Source: Streptomyces collinus (GTDB lineage Bacteria > Actinomycetota > Actinomycetes > Streptomycetales > Streptomycetaceae). From it: a stretch of DNA of 64,000 nt. Position numbers and translations under genes: made by a program. The notes below the pieces were generated by a model. It was not told the DNA's origin. It saw only the letters and a list, made by a program, of their open reading frames with translations, and did no database searches. The stretch is taken from NCBI RefSeq assembly GCF_031348265.1, contig NZ_CP133771.1:5580001-5644000 (forward strand). The letters run 5' to 3'. Shown in pieces: positions 32,940 to 40,929 of this stretch; within the stretch, counting starts at the first letter, position 1; every line of letters begins with the position of its first letter.

Positions 32940-33917
32940 ATGCCAGGCGCCATCTACGCCGAAGGTCTGGTCAAGACCTTCGGTGACGTCAAGGCCTTGG
33001 ACGGCGTCGACCTCGACGTACCCGAGGGCACGGTCCTCGGCCTGCTCGGGCCGAACGGCGCGGGCAAGACCACCACCGTCCGCTGCCTGACCACCCTGCT
33101 GCGCCCCGACAGCGGCCGGGCGGTCGTCGCCGGAATCGACGTGCTCAAGCAGCCCGACGCGGTCCGCCGCTCCATCGGGCTGTCCGGCCAGTTCGCGGCC
33201 GTCGACGAATACCTGACCGGCCGGGAGAACCTCCAGATGGTCGGCCAGCTCTACCAGATGCGGGCGAAGGCGGCGAAGGAGCGCGCGGCCGAACTGCTGG
33301 AGCAGTTCCACCTCGCGGACGCCGCCGACCGCCCCACCAAGACCTACTCCGGAGGCATGCGCCGCCGCCTCGACCTCGCGGCGGCCCTGGTCGTCTCGCC
33401 GCCCGTGATGTTCATGGACGAGCCGACGACCGGCCTCGACCCCCGCAACCGCCAGCAGCTGTGGGAGGTCATCAAGCAACTGGTCTCCGGAGGCACGACG
33501 CTGCTGCTCACCACCCAGTACCTGGAGGAGGCCGACCACCTGGCGCACGACATCGCGGTGGTCGACCACGGCAAGGTCATCGCCCAGGGCACCTCCGACC
33601 AGCTCAAGGCCCGCACCGGCGGCGAGCGCGTCGAGGTCGTGGTGCACGAACGCGAGCACATCCAGGCCGCCACGGAGGTCCTCGCCGGATTCGGCAAGGG
33701 CGAGACCACGGTCGAGGAGCACATGCGCAAGCTCACCGCCCCCGTGACCGGCGGCGCCAAGCTCCTCGCCGAGGTCATCCGCGAACTGGACACGCGGGGC
33801 ATCGAGATCGACGACATCGGCCTGCGCCGGCCGACCCTCGACGACGTCTTCCTGTCCCTGACGGGACATGTCGCCGAGGCCAAGGACCAGGAGAACGACA
33901 AGGAGGCCGCCCAGTGA
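32940..33917 (+). CDS. ABC transporter ATP-binding protein (DrrA family)
   Basis: 325 residues. Walker A GPNGAGKTTTVRCL, Q-loop LSGQFAAVDEYLTGRENL, signature YSGGMRRRLDLAAALVV, Walker B VMFMDEPTTGLDPRNR and switch region LLTTQYLEEADHLAH match daunorubicin-resistance DrrA proteins. A C-terminal DUF4162-like extension (~230-315) includes LRRPTLDDVFLSLTGH. It energises the permease encoded directly downstream; genes overlap by four bases (GTGA). Likely exports a drug, lipid or metabolite. The dyad-containing promoter upstream suggests inducible expression. Confidence 0.92.
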   Translation: MPGAIYAEGLVKTFGDVKALDGVDLDVPEGTVLGLLGPNGAGKTTTVRCLTTLLRPDSGRAVVAGIDVLKQPDAVRRSIGLSGQFAAVDEYLTGRENLQMVGQLYQMRAKAAKERAAELLEQFHLADAADRPTKTYSGGMRRRLDLAAALVVSPPVMFMDEPTTGLDPRNRQQLWEVIKQLVSGGTTLLLTTQYLEEADHLAHDIAVVDHGKVIAQGTSDQLKARTGGERVEVVVHEREHIQAATEVLAGFGKGETTVEEHMRKLTAPVTGGAKLLAEVIRELDTRGIEIDDIGLRRPTLDDVFLSLTGHVAEAKDQENDKEAAQ

Positions 33918-34771
33918 GCGCCGTCACCGACACCGTGCGGGTCGCGCCGGCCGCGAACCCGGTCAGCCAGTCGATCCGCGACTCGATGGTCGTCGCCAAG
34001 CGGAACCTGATCCGCATGTCCCGGATCCCCGAGATGATCATCTACGGGCTGATCCAGCCGATCATGTTCGTGGTGCTGTTCACCTATGTCTTCGGCGGCT
34101 CCATGCAGATCGGCAACAGCACCAGCGCCGCCGACTACAAGAACTTCCTGATGGCCGGCATCTTCGCGCAGACCGTCACCTTCGCCACCGCCAGCTCCGG
34201 CGCCGGCATCGCCGACGACATGCACAAGGGCCTCATCGACCGCTTCCGCTCCCTGCCCATGGCACGCGGCGCGGTGCTCACCGGCCGCACCCTCGCCGAC
34301 TCCGTGCAGACGGCCCTGACCCTGGTGGTCCTCGCCGTGGTCGCCCTCCTGGTCGGCTGGCGCGTCGGCTCGGACGGCAGCACCAACGCCGCCAAGGTCC
34401 TCGCCGCCTTCGGCCTGCTGCTCCTGCTCGGCTACGCGTTCACCTGGATCGGCGCCCTGATCGGCATGTCCGTCCGGACCCCCGAGGCGGCCACGTCCAG
34501 CGGCCTGATCTGGCTCTTCCCGGTCACGTTCATCTCCAACGCGTTCGTGGACACCAGCCACATGACCCCGTGGCTGCGCCACATCGCCGAGTGGAACCCC
34601 TTCAGCGCCACGGTCCAGGCCTGCCGAGTGCTGTTCGCCAACCCGGGCCAGTCCCCGTCGGACGCCTGGCCCATGCAGCACCCCGTCTGGGCCTCGCTGA
34701 TCTACTCGATCCTGATCCTGGTGGTCTTCCGGACCCTGGCGGTGCGCAAGTACCGCTCGGCGACGGCATGA
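33914..34771 (+). CDS. ABC-2 type permease (DrrB family)
   Basis: 285 residues, GTG start overlapping the ATPase stop. Six membrane segments: PEMIIYGLIQPIMFVVLFTYVF, FLMAGIFAQTVTFATA, ALTLVVLAVVALLVGW, LLLLLGYAFTWIGALIG, GLIWLFPVTFISNAF and SLIYSILILVVF. The cytoplasmic GLIDRFRSLPMARGAVLTGR and the final NPFSATVQACR are typical of DrrB/NodJ-like permeases. It forms the membrane part of the exporter with the upstream ATPase. The substrate is unknown. The operon ends at the hairpin 34775-34805. Confidence 0.92.
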   Translation: MSAVTDTVRVAPAANPVSQSIRDSMVVAKRNLIRMSRIPEMIIYGLIQPIMFVVLFTYVFGGSMQIGNSTSAADYKNFLMAGIFAQTVTFATASSGAGIADDMHKGLIDRFRSLPMARGAVLTGRTLADSVQTALTLVVLAVVALLVGWRVGSDGSTNAAKVLAAFGLLLLLGYAFTWIGALIGMSVRTPEAATSSGLIWLFPVTFISNAFVDTSHMTPWLRHIAEWNPFSATVQACRVLFANPGQSPSDAWPMQHPVWASLIYSILILVVFRTLAVRKYRSATA

Positions 34772-34774
34772 GAA

Positions 34775-34805
34775 TGCCCCCGGGGCCGCTGCGGCACCGG
34801 GGGCA
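34775..34805. terminator. Hairpin between convergent permease gene and greA
   Basis: TGCCCCCGG (34775-34783) pairs with CCGGGGGCA (34797-34805). An inner GCCGC/GCGGC pair extends the stem. It serves both convergent transcripts. Confidence 0.7.
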
Positions 34806-34828
34806 GACCAGGGTTCGGAAGGGGCGGG

Positions 34829-35326
34829 TCAGCCCTCGTACGGCTCGGCCTTGAGGATCTTCACCAGGGCCTTCTTGCCGTTCGGCAGCTCGTACTCCGC
34901 GTCCTCGCCGACCTTGTGGCCGATCACGCCGGTGCCCAGCGGGGACTGCGGCGAGTACGTCTCGATGTCGGAGCTCGCGTATTCGCGGGACGCGAGCAGG
35001 AACGTCAGCGTGTCGTCCTCGTCGCCGTCGAACGCGATCGTGACGACCATGCCGGGCGCCACCGCGCCGTCCGCGGCGGGAGCCTCGCCGACCTTGGCGT
35101 TCTCGAGGAGCTGGGTGAGCTGGCGCACACGGAGCTCCTGCTTGCCCTGCTCCTCCTTGGCCGCGTGGTACCCGCCGTTCTCACGCAGGTCGCCCTCTTC
35201 GCGCGCAGCGGCGATCTTCGCGGAGATCTCCGCCCGCGCGGGACCAGTAAGGTGCTCAAGCTCAGCCTTGAGCTTGTTGTACGCCTCCTGGGTCAGCCAG
35301 GTGACGTTCTCGCTGGTCTGGGTCAC
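34829..35326 (-). CDS. greA: Transcription elongation factor GreA
   Basis: 165 residues from GTG 35326, with GGAG upstream; the frame extends further but lacks a start context. GreA enters the secondary channel of stalled RNA polymerase and stimulates transcript cleavage. The N-terminal coiled-coil is seen (WLTQEAYNKLKAELEHL, then AREEGDLRENGGYHAAKEEQ) with acidic tip residues. The C-terminal FKBP-like domain ends with SPLGTGVIGHKVGEDAEYELPNGKK. Standard length. It is convergent with the ABC permease. Confidence 0.94.
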   Translation of the reverse strand: MTQTSENVTWLTQEAYNKLKAELEHLTGPARAEISAKIAAAREEGDLRENGGYHAAKEEQGKQELRVRQLTQLLENAKVGEAPAADGAVAPGMVVTIAFDGDEDDTLTFLLASREYASSDIETYSPQSPLGTGVIGHKVGEDAEYELPNGKKALVKILKAEPYEG

Positions 35327-35505
35327 AGGTGCTCCTCGTAGGTACTGGGAATACAAAGCATCGCCCTACCCAGAAGAATGTTCCTTCACGGAAGGGCGAA
35401 ACCACGAGCCTAACAATTCAGGGGCCCAAGGGGGAGGACATAAGCCACCAGATTTACGTCAATGCAGGTCAGGTACTACGTATTCCAGGTGATGCCCGGT
35501 CGGCG

Positions 35506-35904
35506 TCAGCCGGTGTGGCAGCCCAGCAGCTCGGCCGTGGTCCCCGGGGAGGTCGTACGGAGAGTGACGACCTTGTCGATGCGGGTCCCGTCCCCGTCGA
35601 AGCGGAAGTCGGCCCGCCCTACCTCGGCCCCGTCCTCGGCCTGCGAGCGCACGGTGCAGTAGCCCTTGGCGCCGGCGTCCTTGCGGACCTCCAGATGCAC
35701 CTGCACGGACTTCTTGCCCGGCTCGAAGCTGATCACCTCGGCGCTGATCTCGCTCTTGGCGACGTAGTGGTAGCCGAACCAGCCGACGAGCCCCAGCAGC
35801 GCCACCGCGAGGACGGCGCCCACGACCTTGAGCGTACGGTCGGCGCGCTCGTCCGAGGAACGGCCGTATCGGCCCTCGGGCAGTCGCGTGCTCGCCGTAG
35901 TCAT
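35506..35904 (-). CDS. DUF4307 single-pass membrane protein
   Basis: 132 residues. A basic, hydrophilic N-terminus (RYGRSSDERADRT) is followed by one helix (VVGAVLAVALLGLVGWFGYHYV) and an extracytoplasmic beta-rich domain of about 80 residues with two Cys (KGYCTVRSQAEDG and ELLGCHTG) that could form a disulfide. DUF4307 is an actinobacterial family of unknown function, usually encoded next to mca, as here, where the two genes are divergent. Confidence 0.86.
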   Translation of the reverse strand: MTTASTRLPEGRYGRSSDERADRTLKVVGAVLAVALLGLVGWFGYHYVAKSEISAEVISFEPGKKSVQVHLEVRKDAGAKGYCTVRSQAEDGAEVGRADFRFDGDGTRIDKVVTLRTTSPGTTAELLGCHTG

Positions 35905-35964
35905 GATCGTCCTCCTGGCAGGGCCGGGAAGCAGGTCCCGGAAGGGGCGCCGGCACCGGGCCCC

Positions 35965-35990
35965 GGAATTATTCGCCCCCCGATTCGGTC
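35965..35990 (+). promoter_or_regulatory. SigR-type promoter of mca
   Basis: GGAAT (35965-35969), exactly 18 bases, then GTC (35988-35990). It matches the SigR consensus GGAAT-N18-GTT except for the last base. It lies about 60 bases before the mca start. mca is a known SigR target in S. coelicolor. Confidence 0.65.
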
Positions 35991-36051
35991 ACTATAGAAG
36001 CCGCTGATTGCGCCGACGCACACAGGGCGCCGACTTACTGAGGATTGAGTC

Positions 36052-36933
36052 TTGACTGACCAGTTGCGACTGATGGCCGTTCACGCCCACCCCGACGACG
36101 AGTCGAGCAAGGGCGCTGCGACCATGGCGAAGTACGTGTCCGAGGGGGTGGACGTGCTGGTCGTGACCTGCACGGGCGGGGAACGCGGCTCCATCCTCAA
36201 TCCCAAGCTCCAGGGCGACGCGTACATCGAGGAGCACATCCACGAGGTACGCAAGAAGGAGATGGACGAGGCCCGGGAGATCCTGGGCGTCAAGCAGGAA
36301 TGGCTCGGCTTCGTCGACTCGGGCCTGCCCGAGGGCGACCCGCTGCCGCCGCTGCCGGAGGGCTGCTTCGCCCTGGAGGACGTGGACCACGCGGCCGGGG
36401 AGCTGGTGCGCAAGATCCGTGCCTTCCGCCCGCAGGTGATCACCACCTACGACGAGAACGGCGGCTACCCGCACCCCGACCACATCATGACCCACAAGAT
36501 CTCCATGGTGGCGTTCGAGTCGGCCGCGGACACGGAGAAGTACCCGGAGGCGGAGTACGGCCCCGCCTACCAGCCGCAGAAGCTCTACTACAACCAGGGC
36601 TTCAACCGCCCGCGCACCGAGGCCCTGCACCAGGCGATGCTCGACCGCGGCATGGAGTCCCCCTACGGGGACTGGCTCAAGCGCTGGGACGAGTTCGGCA
36701 TGAAGCAGCGCACGCTCACCACGCACATCCCCTGCGCCGACTTCTACGAGATCCGCGACAAGGCGCTGATCGCCCACGCCACGCAGATCGACCCGGACGG
36801 CGGCTGGTTCAAGGTGCCGATGGAGATCCAGAAGGAGGTCTGGCCGACGGAGGAGTACGAGCTGGCGAAGGCCCTCGTCGATACCTCCCTCCCCGAGGAC
36901 GACCTCTTCGCGGGCATCCGCGACAATGCCTGA
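36052..36933 (+). CDS. mca: Mycothiol S-conjugate amidase
   Basis: 293 residues from TTG 36052. It cleaves mycothiol conjugates of electrophiles, releasing a mercapturic acid for export and glucosaminyl-inositol for reuse. It is a zinc LmbE-family amidase: AVHAHPDDESSKGAATMA carries the metal His13 and Asp16, and YDENGGYPHPDHIMTH the third ligand. CTGGERGSILNPKLQG and the C-terminal KVPMEIQKEVWPTEEYELA separate Mca from the related MshB deacetylase. Upstream is a SigR-type promoter, fitting thiol-stress control. A small membrane protein gene overlaps the 3' end. Confidence 0.95.
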   Translation: MTDQLRLMAVHAHPDDESSKGAATMAKYVSEGVDVLVVTCTGGERGSILNPKLQGDAYIEEHIHEVRKKEMDEAREILGVKQEWLGFVDSGLPEGDPLPPLPEGCFALEDVDHAAGELVRKIRAFRPQVITTYDENGGYPHPDHIMTHKISMVAFESAADTEKYPEAEYGPAYQPQKLYYNQGFNRPRTEALHQAMLDRGMESPYGDWLKRWDEFGMKQRTLTTHIPCADFYEIRDKALIAHATQIDPDGGWFKVPMEIQKEVWPTEEYELAKALVDTSLPEDDLFAGIRDNA

Positions 36934-37252
36934 CATGAGCGCAAGCGCAAGCCTGGCAATGACGCACCTCGTCTCCTTCGCCAAGGAGGTCGACGAGGAC
37001 AAGGTCACCCCCGGCGTCCTCGGCTTCATCGTCTTCGCGGCGATGGCCCTGGCGGTGTGGGCCCTGATGAAGTCGATGAGCCGGCACATGAACCGGGTCG
37101 ACTTCACCCAGGTCCCGGACCCGAAGGCGGAGCAGCCGGAGCGGCCGGAGCAGTCCCCGGCGGACGCGGACGCGACCGCGAACGCCGCGGACGCGACCGC
37201 GAACGCCGCGGAAGCGGAGCCCTCCAGCCAGGGCGCCAAGAAGCAGGGCTGA
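36926..37252 (+). CDS. Small membrane protein co-transcribed with mca
   Basis: 108 residues (or 105 from ATG 36935), overlapping the mca stop by eight bases, so translation is probably coupled. One helix (GVLGFIVFAAMALAVWALM) follows a short N-terminal segment. The basic KSMSRHMNRVDF comes after it, and then an acidic Pro/Ala tail. The tail contains two exact tandem DATANAA heptapeptides (bases about 37165-37212). Function unknown. Co-expression with mca under SigR is expected. Confidence 0.8.
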   Translation: MPDMSASASLAMTHLVSFAKEVDEDKVTPGVLGFIVFAAMALAVWALMKSMSRHMNRVDFTQVPDPKAEQPERPEQSPADADATANAADATANAAEAEPSSQGAKKQG

Positions 37253-37271
37253 CGCCCCACCCAGGGGGCAC

Positions 37272-37310
37272 CACCCGTCGGCGGCCGGCGCCGATCGCCG
37301 CCGACGGGTG
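37272..37310. terminator. Hairpin after the mca operon
   Basis: CACCCGTCGGCGGC (37272-37285) pairs perfectly with GCCGCCGACGGGTG (37297-37310), loop of 11 bases. It lies 20 bases after the last stop of the mca operon and before the convergent STAND ATPase gene. Confidence 0.8.
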
Positions 37311-37579
37311 CGTGGCGCGCATCGCGGATCACACGTAGACGGTCACCCGGCGTGCCCCCCGGGGAGCGTCGCCCGAGAGGTGCAGCGCCGCCCAGGAGCG
37401 CGTCGCCCGTAGCGTGACGCATCCCAGGGGCCCGGTGCGTCCCTCGCCGACGGCGTCGGCGGCCCTTCCGTCCGCCGTCCCGGCCGTCTGCCGTCCCGGC
37501 CGTCCCGAGGCGTGCCGCCGACAAGGGAGGGCGCCCGAAAGGGGCGGAGCCAGTCCCGGCCCCCCGCTCGGCCTGTGGC
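37311..37579. other. Gap between the mca operon and the STAND ATPase gene
   Basis: About 270 bases. A few CCGTCCCGGCCGTC-type repeats occur near 37475-37510. No gene, RNA or second hairpin of quality is seen. Confidence 0.4.
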
Positions 37580-40500
37580 CTACGCCTTCGGCTCCACCGC
37601 CACCCCCATCACCTCGCGCGCATGCCGGTTCGGGACCATGCCGAGGCGCCAGGCCTGCCAGCCTGCCTCCAGGGTCACGCCCCGCTCCAGCAGCAGCCGG
37701 TACGCGTCGAGGTAGTCGTCCAGCTTGGCGTCGCGCAGCCCGTGGCTCGCGCGGGACAGCTGCGCCAGCTCCTCCTGGGCCACCGCCGTACCCACCTCCA
37801 TGCCGCCCGGGGCCGCGTAGGGGAGGAGCGTGCAGCGCAGGAAGCGGGCCCAGTCCTCGCCCCGGCGGTCGCCGTAGGACGCGAAGAGCTCCACCGCCTC
37901 GTCGCACAGGGCCAGAGCCTGCTGGGTGCGGGCGTTGCCCGCGTCCACGACCACCAGCTCCAGGCACGTCCAGGCTTCGCCGTGGGCGACGCCGATGCGC
38001 TGGAAGTCGGCCCGGGCGTCGACCAGGAGCTGGCGGGCGAAGCCCGAGTTGCGCAGCGAGCCCGTCTGGGCCGCCCGCTGGTCGCGGGTGACGCGAGCGG
38101 AGTGGTGGCGGGCGCAGGCCAAGCCGTAGACGTCCCGCATGCGGGAGAACATCGTGCGGGCGCGCTCCAGTTCGCGGACCGCCTGGTCGAGATCGCCCGT
38201 CTCCTCCAGGGCCTGGCCCAGGTAGTACAGGGTCCAGGCCTCGCCGCGCGCATCCTCGTTGTCGCGGTGCCGGGCCGCCGCCCCCCGCAGCTCCTCCACC
38301 GCGGGGGACGCGTCCCCGGCGACCAGCAGCGCACGGGCCAGCTGCGTCAGGGCCCAGGCCTCACCACGGGCGTCACGGGTCCGCCCGTACAGCTCCAGGG
38401 CCGCCCGCAGCTCGGCCTCGGCCCGCGGGACGTCGCCCATGCGCAGCCCCAGCTGACCGAGCTGGAAGTGCGCCCACGCCTGGCCGTGCACGGACTCGCC
38501 CCGCCGGTGCAGGACCAACGACTCGGTCAGCAGCTCCAGCGCCTCCGCCAGCCGGGCCCGGTCCCGCTCCACCGCCGCGAGGGCGTGCATCGTCCACGCC
38601 CGGTCCACCGCCAGCGCGGGCGAGGCCTGGAGGGCAAGCGCCTCCCGGAGCTTCGCCGACGCCTCCGTCAGATTGCCCTGGTGGTGCAGCGTGATGCCGA
38701 GGGAGCACAGCGCGCGGGCGGCCCCGGCGTCGTGGTGGGCCTCCCGGTAGAGGTCCACGACCGACGCGAGAGTGGTGCGGGCCTTGTCCAGCTCGCCCAG
38801 CTGCCGTGCCGCGATACCCGTACGCCACTGCACCGAGCGGACCAGCAGGCCCTCGTCCACCGCCTGCGCCAGCTCACTGATCTCCCCCAGCCGGTACAGG
38901 TCGCCCCGCAGCAGGCAGTAGTCGCACAGCGCGCCCAGCAGGTTCAGCACCGCCGCCTGGTCCACTCCCTCGGCATGCCGCAGCGCCGCCGTGATGAAGC
39001 TCGACTCGTCGTCCAGCCAGCGCAGCGCCTCGTCCAGGGAGGTGAAGCCGTACGGGCTGAAACGGTTCGTCCGGGTCGACATGTTGCCGTCGACCATGCG
39101 CAGCACCGAGTCGGCCAGCTCGGCGTAGTTCACAATCAGCCGCTCCTGCGCCGCAGTCCGCTCGGACGGCTCCTCCTCGTCGAGCAGGCGGGCCTGGGCG
39201 AAGGAACGCACCAGGTCGTGCAGCCGGTAGCGGTCGCCCCGGACGTGGTCGATCAGACCGGCCCGGGTCAAAACCTGCAGATGACGCTTCGCCTCCGCCT
39301 CGTCCGTAGCCAGCAGCGCGGCGGCCGCGGCGGCCCCCAGCGAGGCCCGCCCGGCCAGGGCCAGCCGGCGCAGCAACCGCCGTACGGTCTCCGACTGGTC
39401 GGTGTAGCGCAGCCACAGGGCGCGTTCGACCGGCTCGACCGGGCCGTACGCGTCGAGGTCCGTGGCCAGCGCGCGCGGCGAGCGCGGACCGAGGCACGAG
39501 CCCGCGATGCGCAACGCCAGCGGCAGCCCGCCGCACAGCTCCCGGACCCGGTCCGCGGACTCCGCGTCGTACGGCCCGGAACGGTCCTGCGCCGCCGCGC
39601 CCAGCAGCTCCTCCGCACCCGCCGCGTCCAGCGGCGCCACCGCCAGCTGGTGCACCCGCGCGGGCAGGCCCCCCAGCTCCAGCGGGCCCCGCGCGGTCAC
39701 CAGCACCAGGCTGTCGGACCGCTCCGGGACCAGGGCGCGGACCTGCTCCGCGTCCGCCGCGTCGTCGAGGACGACCGTGACCGGCAGGCCCGTCAGATGC
39801 TGGTGGTACAGCTCGCTCAGCCGCTTGACCTGCTGGTCGGGCGAGGAACGCTCGCGGAACAGCAGCTGCTCGCGGGGCGCGCCGAGCCGGTTCAGCAGAT
39901 GCAGCAGCGCGTCACGGGTGGACAGCGGGGACTCGCCCGGCCCGTCCGCGCGCAGGTCGACGACGCAGGCACCCCGGAAGTAGTCCCTCAGATCGTGCGT
40001 CGCGTGCACCGCGAGCGTCGTACGGCCGCTGCCGGGCGTGCCGTGCAGCACCACCACCGTCGGCTGCGTCTCCGTGCTCGCCCGGGCCGACTGCACCCAC
40101 TGCCGGATCTGCGCCAGCTCATGCCGCCGCCCCGCGAACGGCTCCGCCGGTTCGGGAAGCTGCCCGAAGGACTGCTCCAGCACATTGCGCCCGCGCGCCG
40201 CCGCGCTCTTGTCCGCACCCCGCAGCCGCGGCGCCGTCTTCTTCGGCCCCGTCGAGGCCGCGAGCACCCGCTGCTGGTCCAGGAACGGCCGGATGCCCCG
40301 CACCTCCAGCGCCGTCAGCCACTGGAGCCGCAACTGTTCGGGCCCGCCGGGCTGGCTCACGGCCCCGGCGCGACGACTCGCGGCCGGCACGTGCGACCCG
40401 ACCACCTTCACCACCGTCGCCGCGGCCCCCACGACACCCACCGTCACACCCGCCCCGAGAGCCGTCCCGGTCCCCGTGCCCAGCGCCATGTCGGCGACGA

Positions 40501-40777
40501 CGGCCGCCACCGCCGCGACCCCGGCCACCAGCAGCGGTGTTCCGGCTCCCTCCCGGGCGTAACGCTGCCCGAAGGTCAGCTGACCGGCCGCCGCCTCGTC
40601 CAGGGCGCGCGTGTAGGCCTCGTACTCCTCGCCCGCACTCCGCGCCATGGTGTCGAGCGCCCCGCGCGCCCGCGCGAGCAGCACCTTCCCGTCACTGCGC
40701 CCGCCCGAGCGCCGCACCTCCTCCTCCACGGCCCGTACCAACAACCGCTCGGCCTCCGCCCGATGAGCGTCCCGCAT
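37580..40777 (-). CDS. Membrane-anchored STAND (NB-ARC-like) ATPase with TPR repeats
   Basis: 1065 residues from ATG 40777 (GGAGG upstream). Order: a helical N-terminal region to ~75, two membrane segments at ~80-127 (PLLVAGVAAVAAVVADMAL and VTVGVVGAAATVVKVVG), then the NTPase. Walker A is GTPGSGRTTLAVH (246-254), the Walker B-like strand is VTVVLDDAAD, and the NB-ARC GLPLALRIAGS motif is present. A winged-helix-like segment follows (LIDHVRGDRYRLHDLVRSFA), then ten or more TPR-type repeats from ~600 to 1000 (GEAWALTQLARALLVAGD and similar). No N-terminal DNA-binding or effector domain is visible, unlike AfsR-type regulators. It probably oligomerises on ligand binding to the TPR part. Output unknown. 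Confidence 0.85.
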   Translation of the reverse strand: MRDAHRAEAERLLVRAVEEEVRRSGGRSDGKVLLARARGALDTMARSAGEEYEAYTRALDEAAAGQLTFGQRYAREGAGTPLLVAGVAAVAAVVADMALGTGTGTALGAGVTVGVVGAAATVVKVVGSHVPAASRRAGAVSQPGGPEQLRLQWLTALEVRGIRPFLDQQRVLAASTGPKKTAPRLRGADKSAAARGRNVLEQSFGQLPEPAEPFAGRRHELAQIRQWVQSARASTETQPTVVVLHGTPGSGRTTLAVHATHDLRDYFRGACVVDLRADGPGESPLSTRDALLHLLNRLGAPREQLLFRERSSPDQQVKRLSELYHQHLTGLPVTVVLDDAADAEQVRALVPERSDSLVLVTARGPLELGGLPARVHQLAVAPLDAAGAEELLGAAAQDRSGPYDAESADRVRELCGGLPLALRIAGSCLGPRSPRALATDLDAYGPVEPVERALWLRYTDQSETVRRLLRRLALAGRASLGAAAAAALLATDEAEAKRHLQVLTRAGLIDHVRGDRYRLHDLVRSFAQARLLDEEEPSERTAAQERLIVNYAELADSVLRMVDGNMSTRTNRFSPYGFTSLDEALRWLDDESSFITAALRHAEGVDQAAVLNLLGALCDYCLLRGDLYRLGEISELAQAVDEGLLVRSVQWRTGIAARQLGELDKARTTLASVVDLYREAHHDAGAARALCSLGITLHHQGNLTEASAKLREALALQASPALAVDRAWTMHALAAVERDRARLAEALELLTESLVLHRRGESVHGQAWAHFQLGQLGLRMGDVPRAEAELRAALELYGRTRDARGEAWALTQLARALLVAGDASPAVEELRGAAARHRDNEDARGEAWTLYYLGQALEETGDLDQAVRELERARTMFSRMRDVYGLACARHHSARVTRDQRAAQTGSLRNSGFARQLLVDARADFQRIGVAHGEAWTCLELVVVDAGNARTQQALALCDEAVELFASYGDRRGEDWARFLRCTLLPYAAPGGMEVGTAVAQEELAQLSRASHGLRDAKLDDYLDAYRLLLERGVTLEAGWQAWRLGMVPNRHAREVMGVAVEPKA

Positions 40778-40872
40778 GTCACGTCCCCCTCCGGCGGCAA
40801 CTCCTTTGCCTCTGAGTGTCCTTGGTGGGAGGCGTGAGCGCGAGGGGGCGACGATCAACGGATGACCGGTGA

Positions 40873-40907
40873 CCGACACACTGCTCGCTCGTTGGTGCGA
40901 GTGTCGG
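40873..40907. promoter_or_regulatory. Imperfect dyad upstream of the serine recombinase gene
   Basis: CCGACA (40873-40878) pairs with TGTCGG (40902-40907), and CTCGC pairs with GCGAG inside, with a five-base bulge on the left arm. It lies 23 bases before the recombinase start. It may be an operator or a recombinase-binding site. Confidence 0.4.
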
Positions 40908-40929
40908 GCTGACTGTCGAGCGGGGGAAA

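Noticed and set aside
37622..40837. 1071-codon plus-strand frame over the STAND ATPase gene
   Set aside because: Shadow frame. The minus strand has a ribosome binding site, P-loop and TPR repeats; this frame has only Arg/Gln/Val repeats.
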